From Streptomyces sp. ICC1 (GTDB lineage Bacteria > Actinomycetota > Actinomycetes > Streptomycetales > Streptomycetaceae): 64,000 nt of DNA. Below the pieces are notes generated by a model. The model worked only from the letters and a program-made list of their open reading frames with translations. It was not told where the DNA came from and made no database searches. Location of the stretch: the NCBI RefSeq assembly GCF_003287935.1, contig NZ_CP030287.1, positions 8,312,484 to 8,376,483 on the forward strand. Reading direction: 5' to 3'. Below are positions 54,058 to 63,864 of the stretch, in pieces (position 1 is the stretch's first letter; the number at the start of each line of letters is the position of its first letter). A program made the translations under genes and the position numbers.

Positions 54058-55605
54058 CAGCTGACCCGGCGCCTCGCCGTCCTCGACGGCGAGATCGTCG
54101 CCGTCGGCGACGAGGCCGACGTCCGCGACTGGCGCGGACCCGGCACCGAGACCGTCGACCTCGCCGGCGCCACGCTCACCCCCGGCCTCACCGACGCCCA
54201 CAGCCACCCCGTCTGGGGCATCGAGATGGCCGCCGGCACGGACCTGTCCGCCGTCACCGACCTCGACCAGCTCCGCGCCGCCCTGCGCGAGGCCGGCCGC
54301 GGCCCCGGCGGCTGGGTCCTCGGCCACGGCCTCGACCACAACGCCTTCGGCGGCCGCCCCGTGGACAAGGCGCTGATCGAGGACGCCGTCGCCGGCGCCC
54401 CCGCCTTCCTGCGCCTCTACGACGGCCACTCCGCCCTCGCCTCCGGCGCGGCCCTCGCCGCCGCCGGGGTCACCGGCCCGCGCACCTTCGCCCAGCGCTC
54501 CGAGATCGTCTGCGACGGCGCCGGGCGGCCCACCGGCCACCTCATCGAGCACGCCGCGATGGACCTGGTGGGCTCGCTGGCGCCGAAGCCCACGTACGCG
54601 GAGCGCCGCGGGAGCCTCAGCCGGCTGCTGTCCGACATGGCCGCCACCGGCCTGACCGGCGCACACGTCATGGACCTCGGCGACGGCGACGTACCGGCGC
54701 TGCTCGCCGGCGTCGAGTACGAGGACGACCTGCCGCTGCGGCTGCGGCTCTCCCCCTGGTGCATGCCCGGCGCCACCGACGCCGACCTGGAGGAGCTGAT
54801 CGGGACGCAGCTGCTCGGCGGCCGCCACTGGCAGGTCGCCGGCGTGAAGTTCTTCATGGACGGCACCGTCGAGGGCGGCACCGCCTGGCTCGAACACGCC
54901 GACTGCCACGGCCGGGGCACCGAGGCCTTCTGGCCCGACCCCGAGGCCTACGCCCGCGCCGTACGGTCCCTCGACGCGGCCGGGGTCCGTACTGCGACCC
55001 ACGCCATCGGCGACGCGGCGGTCCGCCACGTCCTGGACACCGTGGCCTCGCTGGGCCCCCGCGCCCGGATGCGGCACCGCATCGAGCACATCGAAACGGT
55101 CCCCGACGACCAGCTGAAGCGGTTCGCGGAGCTCGGGGTGATCGCCTCGATGCAGCCGCCGCACACCGCCTACACCCGGGCCGACCACGGCGACGAGTGG
55201 TCCAAGCGGCTGGGGGAGGAGCGGGCCGGCCGCGCCTGGCGCTGCCGGGACCTGCGCGAAGCCGGGGCGGTGCTCGCCCTCGGCTCGGACTGGCCGATCG
55301 CCCACCACGACGCCCGCCGGGTGCTGGCCGTCGCCCGCAGCCCGCTCGGCGCGGCCTCGGCCGGTACGCCGGCCTGGCGCGGGGCGGCCCTGACCGGGCT
55401 CATGGCCCTGGAGGGCATGACCTCGCACGCCGCGCTCGCGGCGGGGGAGGAACGGGTGGCGGGCCGGATCGCGGCCGGATTCCGGGCGGACCTGACGGCC
55501 CTCGGCCTGGACCCGGTGGACGCTCCGGCGGACGAGCTGGCCGAGGCCCCGGTCCGGCTCACGATGTCGGGCGGCCGGATCACCCACCGGACGGCGTCGG
55601 GGTGA
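54058..55605 (+). CDS. amidohydrolase family 3 (YtcJ-like), N-terminus incomplete
   Basis: About 515 residues of a metal-dependent amidohydrolase: a beta-sandwich start (LAVLDGEIVAVGDEADV), the metal HxH in LTDAHSHPVWG, VAGVKFFMDGTVEGGTAWL with the region of the carboxylated or bridging residue, ATHAIGDAAV, RHRIEHIETV and the final Asp in LALGSDWPIAHHD. The family is often annotated as N-substituted formamide deformylase; the substrate is unknown. The first 15 or so residues, including the start codon, are not recognisable, and upstream sequence is unrelated. The next gene overlaps its stop (GTGA). Confidence 0.85.
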   Translation, partial: QLTRRLAVLDGEIVAVGDEADVRDWRGPGTETVDLAGATLTPGLTDAHSHPVWGIEMAAGTDLSAVTDLDQLRAALREAGRGPGGWVLGHGLDHNAFGGRPVDKALIEDAVAGAPAFLRLYDGHSALASGAALAAAGVTGPRTFAQRSEIVCDGAGRPTGHLIEHAAMDLVGSLAPKPTYAERRGSLSRLLSDMAATGLTGAHVMDLGDGDVPALLAGVEYEDDLPLRLRLSPWCMPGATDADLEELIGTQLLGGRHWQVAGVKFFMDGTVEGGTAWLEHADCHGRGTEAFWPDPEAYARAVRSLDAAGVRTATHAIGDAAVRHVLDTVASLGPRARMRHRIEHIETVPDDQLKRFAELGVIASMQPPHTAYTRADHGDEWSKRLGEERAGRAWRCRDLREAGAVLALGSDWPIAHHDARRVLAVARSPLGAASAGTPAWRGAALTGLMALEGMTSHAALAAGEERVAGRIAAGFRADLTALGLDPVDAPADELAEAPVRLTMSGGRITHRTASG

Positions 55606-56156
55606 GCGGCTCCATCCGGGCCCTCGCGCTCGCCCTCGCCGGGATGGGCGACACCCGGGCGCTGCCCACCCTGCGGGAGCTCGCGAAGCAGGACCGGCTG
55701 CCCAGCGGGGGCGCCTGGACCCCCATCCTGGCCCCGATGCCCGCAGCGGACCTGCTCCCCGTACTGCTGCCGGGCCTGCGGCCGGCGCGCGAGCACACCC
55801 ACGACCCGAGCATCCCCACCTTCGCACTGCTCGCGGCCGTGGACCCCGCCTGGACCGGCAACCCGGCGCTGCCCACGCGGGAGGCCGTCCGCCTGCTCGG
55901 GGAGATCGGCGCCCCGGCCGCGGCTGCCGCGCCCGTACTGCGCACCGTCCTGGCCTCGGAAGAACGCCTCGACCACCCCTACGACGGGGTGCGCGTCCTG
56001 GCCGACGAGACCTACGTACGGACCCTCGCCGGGGCCCTGGAGCGGATCGATCCCGGCGGGGCTCAGCTGCGGAAGCGGCCCAGCGCCGGATGGTTCAGGA
56101 GGGCCGCCGTCACCGGGTGGCGGCCCGTCTCCTCGGGCCGGCGCGGCAGCCGGTGA
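55602..56156 (+). CDS. HEAT-repeat-like protein
   Basis: From GTG 55602 the product has alpha-helical repeats with the pattern IRALALALAGMGDTRALPTLRELAKQ and AADLLPVLLPGLR, suggesting a HEAT/Armadillo-like scaffold. The tail (from about 56060, RKRPSAGWFRRAAVT...) is antisense to the PAP2 gene and unlike the rest; the natural stop may have been lost or the gene may truly overlap by 94 bases. It is coupled to the amidohydrolase gene by GTGA. No function can be assigned. Confidence 0.55.
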   Translation: MSGSIRALALALAGMGDTRALPTLRELAKQDRLPSGGAWTPILAPMPAADLLPVLLPGLRPAREHTHDPSIPTFALLAAVDPAWTGNPALPTREAVRLLGEIGAPAAAAAPVLRTVLASEERLDHPYDGVRVLADETYVRTLAGALERIDPGGAQLRKRPSAGWFRRAAVTGWRPVSSGRRGSR

Positions 56157-56968
56157 GGGAGGGACCCGTACCAGGCGCGGGAGACGGCGAAGCCGAAGGC
56201 GAGGCAGAGCATGCCGCCCACGGCGTCGAGCCAGAAGTGGTTGGCGGTGGACACGATCACGACCAGTGTCGCCGCGGGGTAGAGCAGGCCCAGGATCCGG
56301 GCCCAGGGGGCGGAGGCGACCGCGAAGATCGTCAGCCCGCACCAGAGCGACCACCCTATGTGCATGGAGGGCATGGCCGCGTACTGGTTCGACATGTGCT
56401 TGAGGTTGCCCGAGGCCATGGAGCCCCAGGTGTGGTGCACCAGCACGGTGTCGACGAAGTTCTGCCCGTTCATCAGCCGGGGCGGCGCGAGCGGGTAGAA
56501 GTAGTAGCCGACCAGGGCGACGCCCGTGGTGGCGAAGAGGACGAGCCGCGTCGCCGCGTACCGCCCCGGATGAAAGCGGTAGATCCAGACCAGGACACCG
56601 ATGGTCATCACGAAGTGGAGGGTGGCGTAGTAGTAGTTCATGCCCACGATCAGCCACGTCACCGCATTGACGGCGTGGTTGACCTTCTCCTCCACGGCGA
56701 TGCCGAGGGCGCCCTCCACCTTCCAGATCCAGTCGGCGTTCGCGAGCGCGGCCGCCTTCTGCTCGGGCACGGCGTTGCGGATCAGCGAGTACGTCCAGTA
56801 GCTGACCGCGATCAGCAGGACCTCGAACCAGATCCGGGGCCGGCGGGGTGCGCGCAGCCGCGAGAGCAGGGCACCCTCGGACGACGCCGGGCGGTCCTGC
56901 TCCTCGGTCACGGTGGGTGACGAGACGTCCGTCCGGGTATCCAGTGTCTTCACGCTCGCTTCACCCAT
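56063..56968 (-). CDS. PAP2 superfamily membrane protein (inositol phosphotransferase-like)
   Basis: This 301-residue protein has five or six membrane helices and the three PAP2 motifs in the AUR1/inositolphosphotransferase form: YFYPLAPPRLM, AMPSMHIGWSLW (catalytic His) and STANHFWLDAVGG (second catalytic His and Asp). Such enzymes move phospho-head groups or dephosphorylate lipids at the outer face of the membrane. The N-terminal 45 residues are polar and Pro/Ser-rich. ATG 56968 fits; GTGAAGACA a few codons later is an alternative. Confidence 0.88.
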   Translation of the reverse strand: MGEASVKTLDTRTDVSSPTVTEEQDRPASSEGALLSRLRAPRRPRIWFEVLLIAVSYWTYSLIRNAVPEQKAAALANADWIWKVEGALGIAVEEKVNHAVNAVTWLIVGMNYYYATLHFVMTIGVLVWIYRFHPGRYAATRLVLFATTGVALVGYYFYPLAPPRLMNGQNFVDTVLVHHTWGSMASGNLKHMSNQYAAMPSMHIGWSLWCGLTIFAVASAPWARILGLLYPAATLVVIVSTANHFWLDAVGGMLCLAFGFAVSRAWYGSLPHRLPRRPEETGRHPVTAALLNHPALGRFRS

Positions 56969-57135
56969 AGGAAAAGAGTCTGCCAGATGGCGTACTCGCC
57001 TCCGATCATCCCCTGGGACGGTCTTGGCCGCAGCCCCTCCACCTCGCGGACGACCCGGGGCCTTGCGCCCCTAGGGACCTGACCCGGACTGACCCCGACT
57101 GACCCGGCCTGGCTCGGCCTGGCTCGGCCCTGCAC

Positions 57136-58176
57136 TCAGGAGCGCGCGGGGCCCCGGCCCTGCTGCGGCCCGGACGCGGTCGAACCGCGGACGACCAGCT
57201 CGGGCAGGAAGACGAACTCGCTGTGCGGCGCCGGCGTCCCCCCGATCTCCTCCAGCAGGGTCCGCACCGCGGCCTGGCCCATGGCCTGCACGGGCTGGCG
57301 GATCGTGGTCAGCGGCGGATCCGTGAACGCTATGAGCGGGGAGTCGTCGAAGCCCACGACCGAGACGTCCTGGGGGACCCTGAGGCCCTGCTGCCGGGCG
57401 GCCCGGATCGCGCCGAGCGCCATCATGTCGCTCGCGCACACCACCGCCGTGCAGCCCCGCTTGATGAGCGCGGCCGCGGCGGCCTGACCGCCCTCCAGCG
57501 TGTAGAGGGAGTGCTGGATGAGCTCCTCGACCTCGTCCTCGCCGAGCCCGAGCCGCTCCTTCATGCCCAGCCGGAAGCCCTCGATCTTGCGGAGCACCGG
57601 GACGAACCGCTTGGGCCCCACGGCCAGCCCGATCCGGGTGTGCCCGAGCGCCGTCAGGTGGGTCACCGCGAGCTGCATGGCGGCCCGGTCGTCGGGGGAG
57701 ACGAAGGGGGCCCGCACCTTGTCGGAGAAACCGTTGATGAGGACGTACGGGACGCCCTGCCCCCGGAGTTGGTCGTAGCGGCCCATGTCGGCCGTGGTGT
57801 CCGCGTGCAGCCCGGAGACGAAGATGATCCCGGAGACCCCGCGGTCCACCAGCATCTCGGTCAGCTCGTCCTCGGTGGACCCGCCGGGCGTCTGCGTGGC
57901 CAGCACCGGCGTGTACCCCTGCCGGGTCAGCGCCTGGCCGATGACCTGGGCGAGCGCCGGGAAGATGGGGTTGTCCAGCTCGGGCGTTATCAGGCCGACG
58001 AGCCCCGCGCTGCGCTGGCGCAGGCGTACGGGACGTTCGTAACCGAGCACGTCGAGGGCGGCCAGCACGGATTCACGGGTGCCTGCGGCCACACCGGGCT
58101 TGCCGTTGAGCACGCGGCTGACTGTGGCTTCGCTGACCCCCGCCTGGGCTGCGATGTCGGCTAGCCGTGCGGTCAC
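57136..58176 (-). CDS. LacI family transcriptional regulator of sugar metabolism
   Basis: This 346-residue LacI-type repressor has the helix-turn-helix and hinge TARLADIAAQAGVSEATVSRVLNGKPGVAAGTRESVLAAL. Its sugar-binding domain contains VGLITPELDNPIFPALAQVIGQAL, VSPDDRAAMQLAVTHL and VVGFDDSPLIAFTDPPLTTIRQP. GTG 58176 starts directly before the helix-turn-helix. It lies directly downstream of an alpha-glucosidase gene on the same strand, fitting a maltose/alpha-glucoside regulator of the MalR/AglR kind in streptomycetes (context inference). Confidence 0.9.
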   Translation of the reverse strand: MTARLADIAAQAGVSEATVSRVLNGKPGVAAGTRESVLAALDVLGYERPVRLRQRSAGLVGLITPELDNPIFPALAQVIGQALTRQGYTPVLATQTPGGSTEDELTEMLVDRGVSGIIFVSGLHADTTADMGRYDQLRGQGVPYVLINGFSDKVRAPFVSPDDRAAMQLAVTHLTALGHTRIGLAVGPKRFVPVLRKIEGFRLGMKERLGLGEDEVEELIQHSLYTLEGGQAAAAALIKRGCTAVVCASDMMALGAIRAARQQGLRVPQDVSVVGFDDSPLIAFTDPPLTTIRQPVQAMGQAAVRTLLEEIGGTPAPHSEFVFLPELVVRGSTASGPQQGRGPARS

Positions 58177-58201
58177 GGGATTGGACTGTACCGGTCGCAC
58201 G

Positions 58202-58848
<647 letters not shown>

Positions 58849-58849
58849 C

Positions 58850-58995
58850 GCCACACCCTGCCCCGCCCGGCCACCCAGCCCCGCCGGCGTTCGAGGCGAA
58901 TCCAGCCCAGCCCAGATCCAGCCGAACTCCGCCACACCCAGCCCCGCCAGGGGGCACCTCCCAGCGGTGGCTGGGGAGCTTGAGGCGCGGGGCCC
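58850..58995. repeat. Streptomyces-type GC-rich intergenic repeat
   Basis: Units CAGCCCCGCCGGCGTTCGAG and GCTTGAGGCGCGGGGCCCGG followed by GGGGCAGAGCCCCG belong to the same family of streptomycete intergenic repeats seen at 17.7 kb. The related piece CCACACCCAGCCCCGCCAGG appears in between. No gene is present. Confidence 0.6.
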
Positions 58996-59094
58996 GGGGC
59001 AGAGCCCCGATCGTTGGCCCCGGCCACGACCGCCCGTCCCCCCAACGGCCCACCGCCTCGGGCCCCCCGGCCGGAGCCGAGGGAGCATCGGGAC

Positions 59095-59808
59095 ATGAGC
59101 CCCCTCCGGCACAGCCGGCCCCTCCTGCTCGCGGCCGCCCTGGCGGCCATCGCGGGGTGCGCCGACGTCGAGGGCCTGCACGACGACGGCGACCTCGGCA
59201 CCGTCCACGCCCCCCGCAGCCTGTGGAAGGACATCCACCCCGAACCCCCGGGCCCGGGCCAGAAGCCCGGCACGGCCACCGTCGTCCCGGGCCTCCCCGA
59301 GGTCCCCGACCTGTCCATGCGGAGCGTGAACGCGTTGCGGGTCGTCCGCGCCGACATCACCGCCGCCACCGCCGCGGACGACGGGACCGGCCGGCTCGTC
59401 GACCCGCGGGCGGTGCAGCGGCTCGCGCTCTGCACACAGGCTGTGGACGGCGGCCCGGACTGCCCCGTGCGGCCCCCCGTCCTGTCCGATGTGACGGGCA
59501 ACGGCCGGGACGAGCTGATCACCGCACTCGACATCGACGGCCGGGTCAGCGAACTGCGCGTCTACACCGTCCAGGACGACGGGAAGATCGCCCGCATCCT
59601 GTCCCGGCGGGGGGTCCTGGAGGGCGTGGAGGTGGCCGCCGACCACCTGGCGGTGCGCGAGCCGACCTCGAATCCGAACAAGACCTCCGTCTCCGACTAC
59701 GTGTGGGACCCGGACGCCGGAATCATGAACCTGTCCGAGCTCACCCTCGACGAATGCCCCGGCACGAGGGCCGGCTCCGCCCCGTGCCCGGCCACGAGCA
59801 CGGGCTGA
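59095..59808 (+). CDS. lipoprotein with an FG-GAP-like motif
   Basis: This 237-residue protein has a lipoprotein signal (LLLAAALAAIAGC, Cys at about residue 21), a Pro-rich linker, and a globular domain with LSDVTGNGRDELITALDIDGRVSELRVYTVQDDG, an FG-GAP/VCBS-like strand pair. It ends DECPGTRAGSAPCP. The next gene encodes a sensor kinase 13 bases downstream, so it is probably an extracytoplasmic partner that tunes the kinase, by analogy with lipoproteins such as CseA in streptomycete signalling operons (inference). The fragment at 1551-1797 resembles it. Confidence 0.8.
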   Translation: MSPLRHSRPLLLAAALAAIAGCADVEGLHDDGDLGTVHAPRSLWKDIHPEPPGPGQKPGTATVVPGLPEVPDLSMRSVNALRVVRADITAATAADDGTGRLVDPRAVQRLALCTQAVDGGPDCPVRPPVLSDVTGNGRDELITALDIDGRVSELRVYTVQDDGKIARILSRRGVLEGVEVAADHLAVREPTSNPNKTSVSDYVWDPDAGIMNLSELTLDECPGTRAGSAPCPATSTG

Positions 59809-59821
59809 GGGGCGGGACGCG

Positions 59822-61081
59822 ATGCGGCTGCCGAGCAGTCTGCGCTGGAAGATCGCCATGACCACCACGGCCGTGTGCTGCACGGTCGCGGCGGTCCTCG
59901 GCGTCCTGGTGCACAACGTGGTCGCCGAGCAGGTCGTCGGAGAGGTCCGCAAGGACGTGGGCCGGGAACTGGACTACGCCCTGAGCCAGTACCAGTACGG
60001 CACCGCGCACGGCGTCGCGGGCACCGCCCTGGACCCGCCCCAGCTGCCCCGGCCGCTGCGGGAGCTGGTCGCGCGCGGGAAGACCGGCAGCATGGTCGGC
60101 GAACAGGACGGCAAACCCGTCATGTGGGCCGCCGGGCCCGCCGACGGCCAGGCCCTCGCCGTCTGGATCCCCTACGCCGGCACCCGCCACCGGCTCCGCG
60201 ACATCGACGCCGCGATCCTGGTCTCCGCGCTGCTCGCCGCCGGGGTGGTGGCCCTCGCCGGCGTCTTCTTCGCGGGGCGGATCAGCCGCCGGCTCGCCAC
60301 CACCGCCGCCGTGGCCCGCCGGATCAGCGCCGGGGACCTGGACGCACGCGTCGGCTTCCCGGCCGGCGGGGAGGATCCGCGCCGGTCCCGCTCGCGCGAC
60401 GAGGTACGGGACGTGGCGCGGGCCCTGGACTCGATGGCGGCCTCGTTGCAGGGCCGGCTGGAGGCGGAGAAGCGGTTCACGGCGGACGTCGCGCACGAGC
60501 TGCGCACCCCGCTCACCGGTTCTCTGGCCGCGGCCGCGCTGCTGCCCGAGGGCCGGCCCAAGGAGATGATCAACGACCGGCTGAAGGCCCTGCACCTGCT
60601 CACCGAGGACCTGCTGGAGATCTCCCGGCTGGACTCGGGCGTCGAACGGGCCGACCTGGCCCGGGTGGAGCTCGGCCGGGCCGTGGAACGGGTCGTGGCG
60701 AGCACCCGGCTGACCGTCTCGGTACGGATCCTGCGGGACGCGGTGGTGCTCACCGACCGGCGGCGCCTGGACCGGATCCTGGCCAATCTGCTGGTCAACG
60801 CCGACAAGCACGGGCGGCCGCCGCTCGAAGTGAGCGTCGAGGGCCCGGTGGTGACCGTCCGCGACCACGGGCCGGGCTACCCCGCCGAGCTCATCGAGCA
60901 GGGTCCGCGGCGCTTCCGTACCGGCGACCCGGGGCGCGGGCGGGGCCACGGGCTGGGCCTGACGATCGTGGCCGGCCAGGCGGCGGTGCTGGAGATCGCG
61001 CTCGGCTTCTCCAACGCCCCGGACGGGGGCGCCGTGACCACGCTCCGCCTCCCTGTGGGGCGCCTGACGGACGCCAGTTGA
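59822..61081 (+). CDS. two-component sensor histidine kinase
   Basis: This 419-residue kinase has two membrane helices (about residues 12-32 and 132-155) flanking a 100-residue sensor region, then a HAMP domain (ARRISAGDLDARVGFP), a HisKA domain with FTADVAHELRTPLTG, and an ATPase domain with ILANLLVNADKHG (N box), VRDHGPGYP (G1) and RGHGLGLTIV (G2). No response-regulator gene is present in the window; it would normally lie upstream of the lipoprotein gene, where the sequence is instead a repeat and an enzyme fragment. Confidence 0.92.
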   Translation: MRLPSSLRWKIAMTTTAVCCTVAAVLGVLVHNVVAEQVVGEVRKDVGRELDYALSQYQYGTAHGVAGTALDPPQLPRPLRELVARGKTGSMVGEQDGKPVMWAAGPADGQALAVWIPYAGTRHRLRDIDAAILVSALLAAGVVALAGVFFAGRISRRLATTAAVARRISAGDLDARVGFPAGGEDPRRSRSRDEVRDVARALDSMAASLQGRLEAEKRFTADVAHELRTPLTGSLAAAALLPEGRPKEMINDRLKALHLLTEDLLEISRLDSGVERADLARVELGRAVERVVASTRLTVSVRILRDAVVLTDRRRLDRILANLLVNADKHGRPPLEVSVEGPVVTVRDHGPGYPAELIEQGPRRFRTGDPGRGRGHGLGLTIVAGQAAVLEIALGFSNAPDGGAVTTLRLPVGRLTDAS

Positions 61082-61095
61082 GGAGCCCGTCCGAA

Positions 61096-61135
61096 CGGCG
61101 CGTCCGTTGTTTCACGTGAAACAACGGACGCGCCG
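61096..61135. terminator. parS: 40-bp perfect palindrome containing parS, between convergent genes
   Basis: The centre (61108-61123) is the exact parS sequence TGTTTCACGTGAAACA. The palindrome extends perfectly to 20 bp on each side (CGGCGCGTCCGTTGTTTCAC and its complement). It lies 14 bases after the kinase stop and 32 bases before the end of the phoX-like gene, so it can also act as a bidirectional terminator. Confidence 0.9.
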
Positions 61136-61167
61136 CGGGTTCGACCGGCCGTTCAACTGGCCTCGGG

Positions 61168-63270
61168 TCAGACGCCGATGTTCTTGCCGTCCTTGCGCCA
61201 GACGGAGACGACCGACGGACGGACGATCTTGCCCGGACCGTCGGGCCACACCGACTGCGGCTTCTCGACGGACGCGCCGTCGATCTCGCCCGGGTGCTGC
61301 ACGGCGACCAGGACGCGCTTGTCCTGGATGATCGGACCGCAGGTCTCGGCACCGCGCGGGACGGTCAGGAACTGCTTCAGCTCACCACGGCGGTCACCCG
61401 CGGTCGCGACGCCGAACAGGCCGTCGTGCGAGCCGAGCTGGTTGCCGTCGGTGGAGATCCACAGGTTGCCGTGCGGGTCGAAGGCCACGTTGTCCGGGCA
61501 GGAGATCGGGCTGACCTTGTCCTTCGGGAAGCCCGCGAAGTAGGTCGCCGGGTCGTTCGGGTCGCCCGCGACCAGGAAGAGGCGCCAGGCGAACCCGTCG
61601 CCGGCCGGGTCGTCGAAGTTCTCGGCGAGCTCCAGGATCTGGCCGTGCTTGTTCAGGTTGCGCGGGTTGGCCTCGGTGGCGCCTTCCTTGCCCGGCTTGC
61701 CGCGGTCGGTGTTGTTCGTCAGCGCGATGTAGACGCGGCCGGTGCGCGGGGACGGCTCGACGTCCTCGGGACGGTCCATCTTGGTCGCGCCGACCTTGTC
61801 ACCGGCCAGGCGCGTGAAGACGGCCACCTCTTCGGCGGTCATGCCCTCGACGTGCGAGACGTTGCCGGAGGGGGACGAGGTGAGGATCTTGATCCAGACG
61901 CCGGAACCGTCGAACTCGCCGTCGGCGGGGAGCTTGCCCGAGCCGTCGATCTCGGCGGCCGGGGAGTCGCCGGTGAGCTTGGCGACGTAGAGGGTGCCCT
62001 CGTCGAGCAGCGTGAGGTTGTGCTCCTTCGCCGCGCGCGAGTCGCCCTTCTTCATCTTCTTCGAGGAGACGAACTTGTAGAAGTAGTCGAAGCGCTCGTC
62101 GTCGCCCATGTAGACGACGGGGCGGCCGTCCTCGGTCAGGCGGGGCTGCGCGGCCTCGTGCTTGAAGCGGCCGAGGGCGGTGCGCTTGCGCGGGACGGAG
62201 TTCACGTCGTACGGGTCCAGCTCGACGACCCAGCCGTGGCGGTGGGACTCGTTGGGCTCCTGCGCCACGTCGAAGCGCTTGTCGAACCGCTCCCACTTGC
62301 GCTCGGTGGCGCCGGCCGTCACGCCGTAGCGCTTCAGGCGGGCGGCCTGGGTGGGGTCGGTGACCTGGCCGGCGTTGCCGAAGTACTGGTTGAAGTTCTC
62401 CTCGCCGTGGAGGGTGGTGCCCCACGGGGTGGTGCCACCGGCGCAGTTGTTGAGGGTGCCGAGCACCTTGGTGCCGGTGGCGTCGACGGAGGTCTTCACC
62501 AGGGCGGAACCGGCGGCCGGACCGGTCAGCTTGAACTCGCTGGTGGCGGTCAGGCGGCGGTTGAGGCGGTGGCGGTTGACGGCGGTCAGCTTGCCGCTGC
62601 GGTGGTCCTCCTGGACCACGACGACGGCCAGGCCGTGCGCGGCCCAGGCGATCTCGACCTGCTCGCGGGTCGGGTTGGCCGCGTCGTACCCCTTGAACAT
62701 GAGCTGCTCGTCCGTGTACTCGTGGTTGGCCACGAGCAGCTGCTGGCGCTCGTAGTCACCGCCGAGCGGGAGCAGGCTCAGGAAGTCGTTGTTGTAGCCG
62801 AACTGACCGGCCTGCGCGGCGGCGGTCTGCTTGTCCGGGTTGAAGGCGGGCGCGCCCTTGATGATCGGGTCGCCCCAGCGGATCACCACGTTCTGCTCGT
62901 GGCCCTCGGGGATCGTGACCTGGTCGGCGGTGTTGGGCGCGACGGGCTTGAAGCGCAGACCGCGGGCACCGTCGGTGCTGCCGCCGGCTCCGCCGGTGCG
63001 CTGGGTGTCGGCGGTGGGGTCCGCGGTGGCGGAGGAGCCGTCGCCGCTCAGGGTGAGGGCGGTGCCCGCGGCCGAGGCGACCGTGACGACGGCGGCCGAG
63101 CGGAGCATCGAGCGGCGCGAGTAGGCGCGGGCTATGACGTCGCCGACGTACTCGTTGTCGCTGGTGTTCGGCACCTCGTGGAAGCAGGCGTCGCCGCAGC
63201 GGTAGCGGCAGGTGAGGGCGGAACGGCCGCCCCCATGCGAGTTGCCGATGAGGGGCAGGAGCTTGCGCAC
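61168..63270 (-). CDS. PhoX-type secreted alkaline phosphatase
   Basis: This 700-residue protein belongs to the PhoX family (DUF839), calcium- and iron-dependent phosphatases exported by the Tat system. A twin-arginine signal is visible (YSRRSMLRSAAVVTVASAAGTAL, residues about 50-72), after a 45-residue leader containing CRYRCGDACFHEVPN, as in actinobacterial members. The propeller is marked by NHEYTDEQLMFKG, NNCAGGTTPWGT, GWVVELDP, DRPEDVEPSPRTGRVYIALTNN and CPDNVAFDPHGNLWISTDGN. GTG 63270 follows GGAGGACAC. Confidence 0.92.
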   Translation of the reverse strand: MRKLLPLIGNSHGGGRSALTCRYRCGDACFHEVPNTSDNEYVGDVIARAYSRRSMLRSAAVVTVASAAGTALTLSGDGSSATADPTADTQRTGGAGGSTDGARGLRFKPVAPNTADQVTIPEGHEQNVVIRWGDPIIKGAPAFNPDKQTAAAQAGQFGYNNDFLSLLPLGGDYERQQLLVANHEYTDEQLMFKGYDAANPTREQVEIAWAAHGLAVVVVQEDHRSGKLTAVNRHRLNRRLTATSEFKLTGPAAGSALVKTSVDATGTKVLGTLNNCAGGTTPWGTTLHGEENFNQYFGNAGQVTDPTQAARLKRYGVTAGATERKWERFDKRFDVAQEPNESHRHGWVVELDPYDVNSVPRKRTALGRFKHEAAQPRLTEDGRPVVYMGDDERFDYFYKFVSSKKMKKGDSRAAKEHNLTLLDEGTLYVAKLTGDSPAAEIDGSGKLPADGEFDGSGVWIKILTSSPSGNVSHVEGMTAEEVAVFTRLAGDKVGATKMDRPEDVEPSPRTGRVYIALTNNTDRGKPGKEGATEANPRNLNKHGQILELAENFDDPAGDGFAWRLFLVAGDPNDPATYFAGFPKDKVSPISCPDNVAFDPHGNLWISTDGNQLGSHDGLFGVATAGDRRGELKQFLTVPRGAETCGPIIQDKRVLVAVQHPGEIDGASVEKPQSVWPDGPGKIVRPSVVSVWRKDGKNIGV

Positions 63271-63573
63271 GAGTGTCCTCCGTTGATGCACGGTCCCCGA
63301 CAACGTGTCGGAACAATCCGTCGGTGACGCTAGGCGCGGGTTGCGCCGAAGCGGCGGCCTGCGGGTGAACGGCCGGTGAATCCGGCACGTCGGGGCGGCA
63401 GTTCGGGTGCGGAGGGAGTGTGCTGGGGCAGTGGGCGCCACGAATCGTGCCCCTAAGGTGCCCCTGCCGAAGTTCCAGCCAAGGGGCCGATAACCTTACG
63501 TGTCCACTCTGGGCAGGGATCTACCGCGCCTCACGGACAAATGACCCACGCACTCATGCGAAAGGCCTGGCCC
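63271..63573. promoter_or_regulatory. divergent upstream region of phoX-like gene and a small gene
   Basis: This is a 303-bp gene-free interval. The left part holds the phoX-type gene's ribosome site and G/C-rich segments with GGTGAACGGCCGGTGAATCC (63363-63382). Repeats of GTGAAC-like units at 11-base spacing recall a Pho box (GTTCACC direct repeats on the minus strand). AT-richer sequence near 63490-63530 probably contains the promoter of the small gene. Confidence 0.45.
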
Positions 63574-63864
63574 ATGGGTATTCGGAGCTTGTTGCGCAAG
63601 GTGTTCGGACGGACCTCGGAAGCGGTTCCGGACACGACCGACGCCCCTTCGGCGGCCCTTCCGAGTCAGACCGAACGCACCCCACTGGATGCGGCGGCGG
63701 AACTCGTCGCGGCTTCCTTCGACAACCCCACGGTCCCGCCGCAGTCCGCTGCGCGCGACCGCGAACCGGGCACCGTCCTCACGGCGCCCGCCCCCGAACC
63801 CACGGTCCCGGAGGCCCGCCGATCCCCTTCGGGGGGATCCACCCCGCCCCTCCCGCAGGCGTAG
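63574..63864 (+). CDS. small Pro/Ala-rich protein starting MGIRSLLRKVFGR
   Basis: This 96-residue protein has an amphipathic basic N-terminus (MGIRSLLRKVFGR), a helical middle (LDAAAELVAASFDNPTVPPQ) and a disordered Pro/Ala-rich end. Streptomycete proteins with the same start and a 'DxVxAxFDNPxVP' motif are common and uncharacterised. ATG 63574 follows AAAGGCC; an ATG at 63541 is in frame but lacks a ribosome site. It ends at TAG 63862-63864. Confidence 0.6.
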   Translation: MGIRSLLRKVFGRTSEAVPDTTDAPSAALPSQTERTPLDAAAELVAASFDNPTVPPQSAARDREPGTVLTAPAPEPTVPEARRSPSGGSTPPLPQA

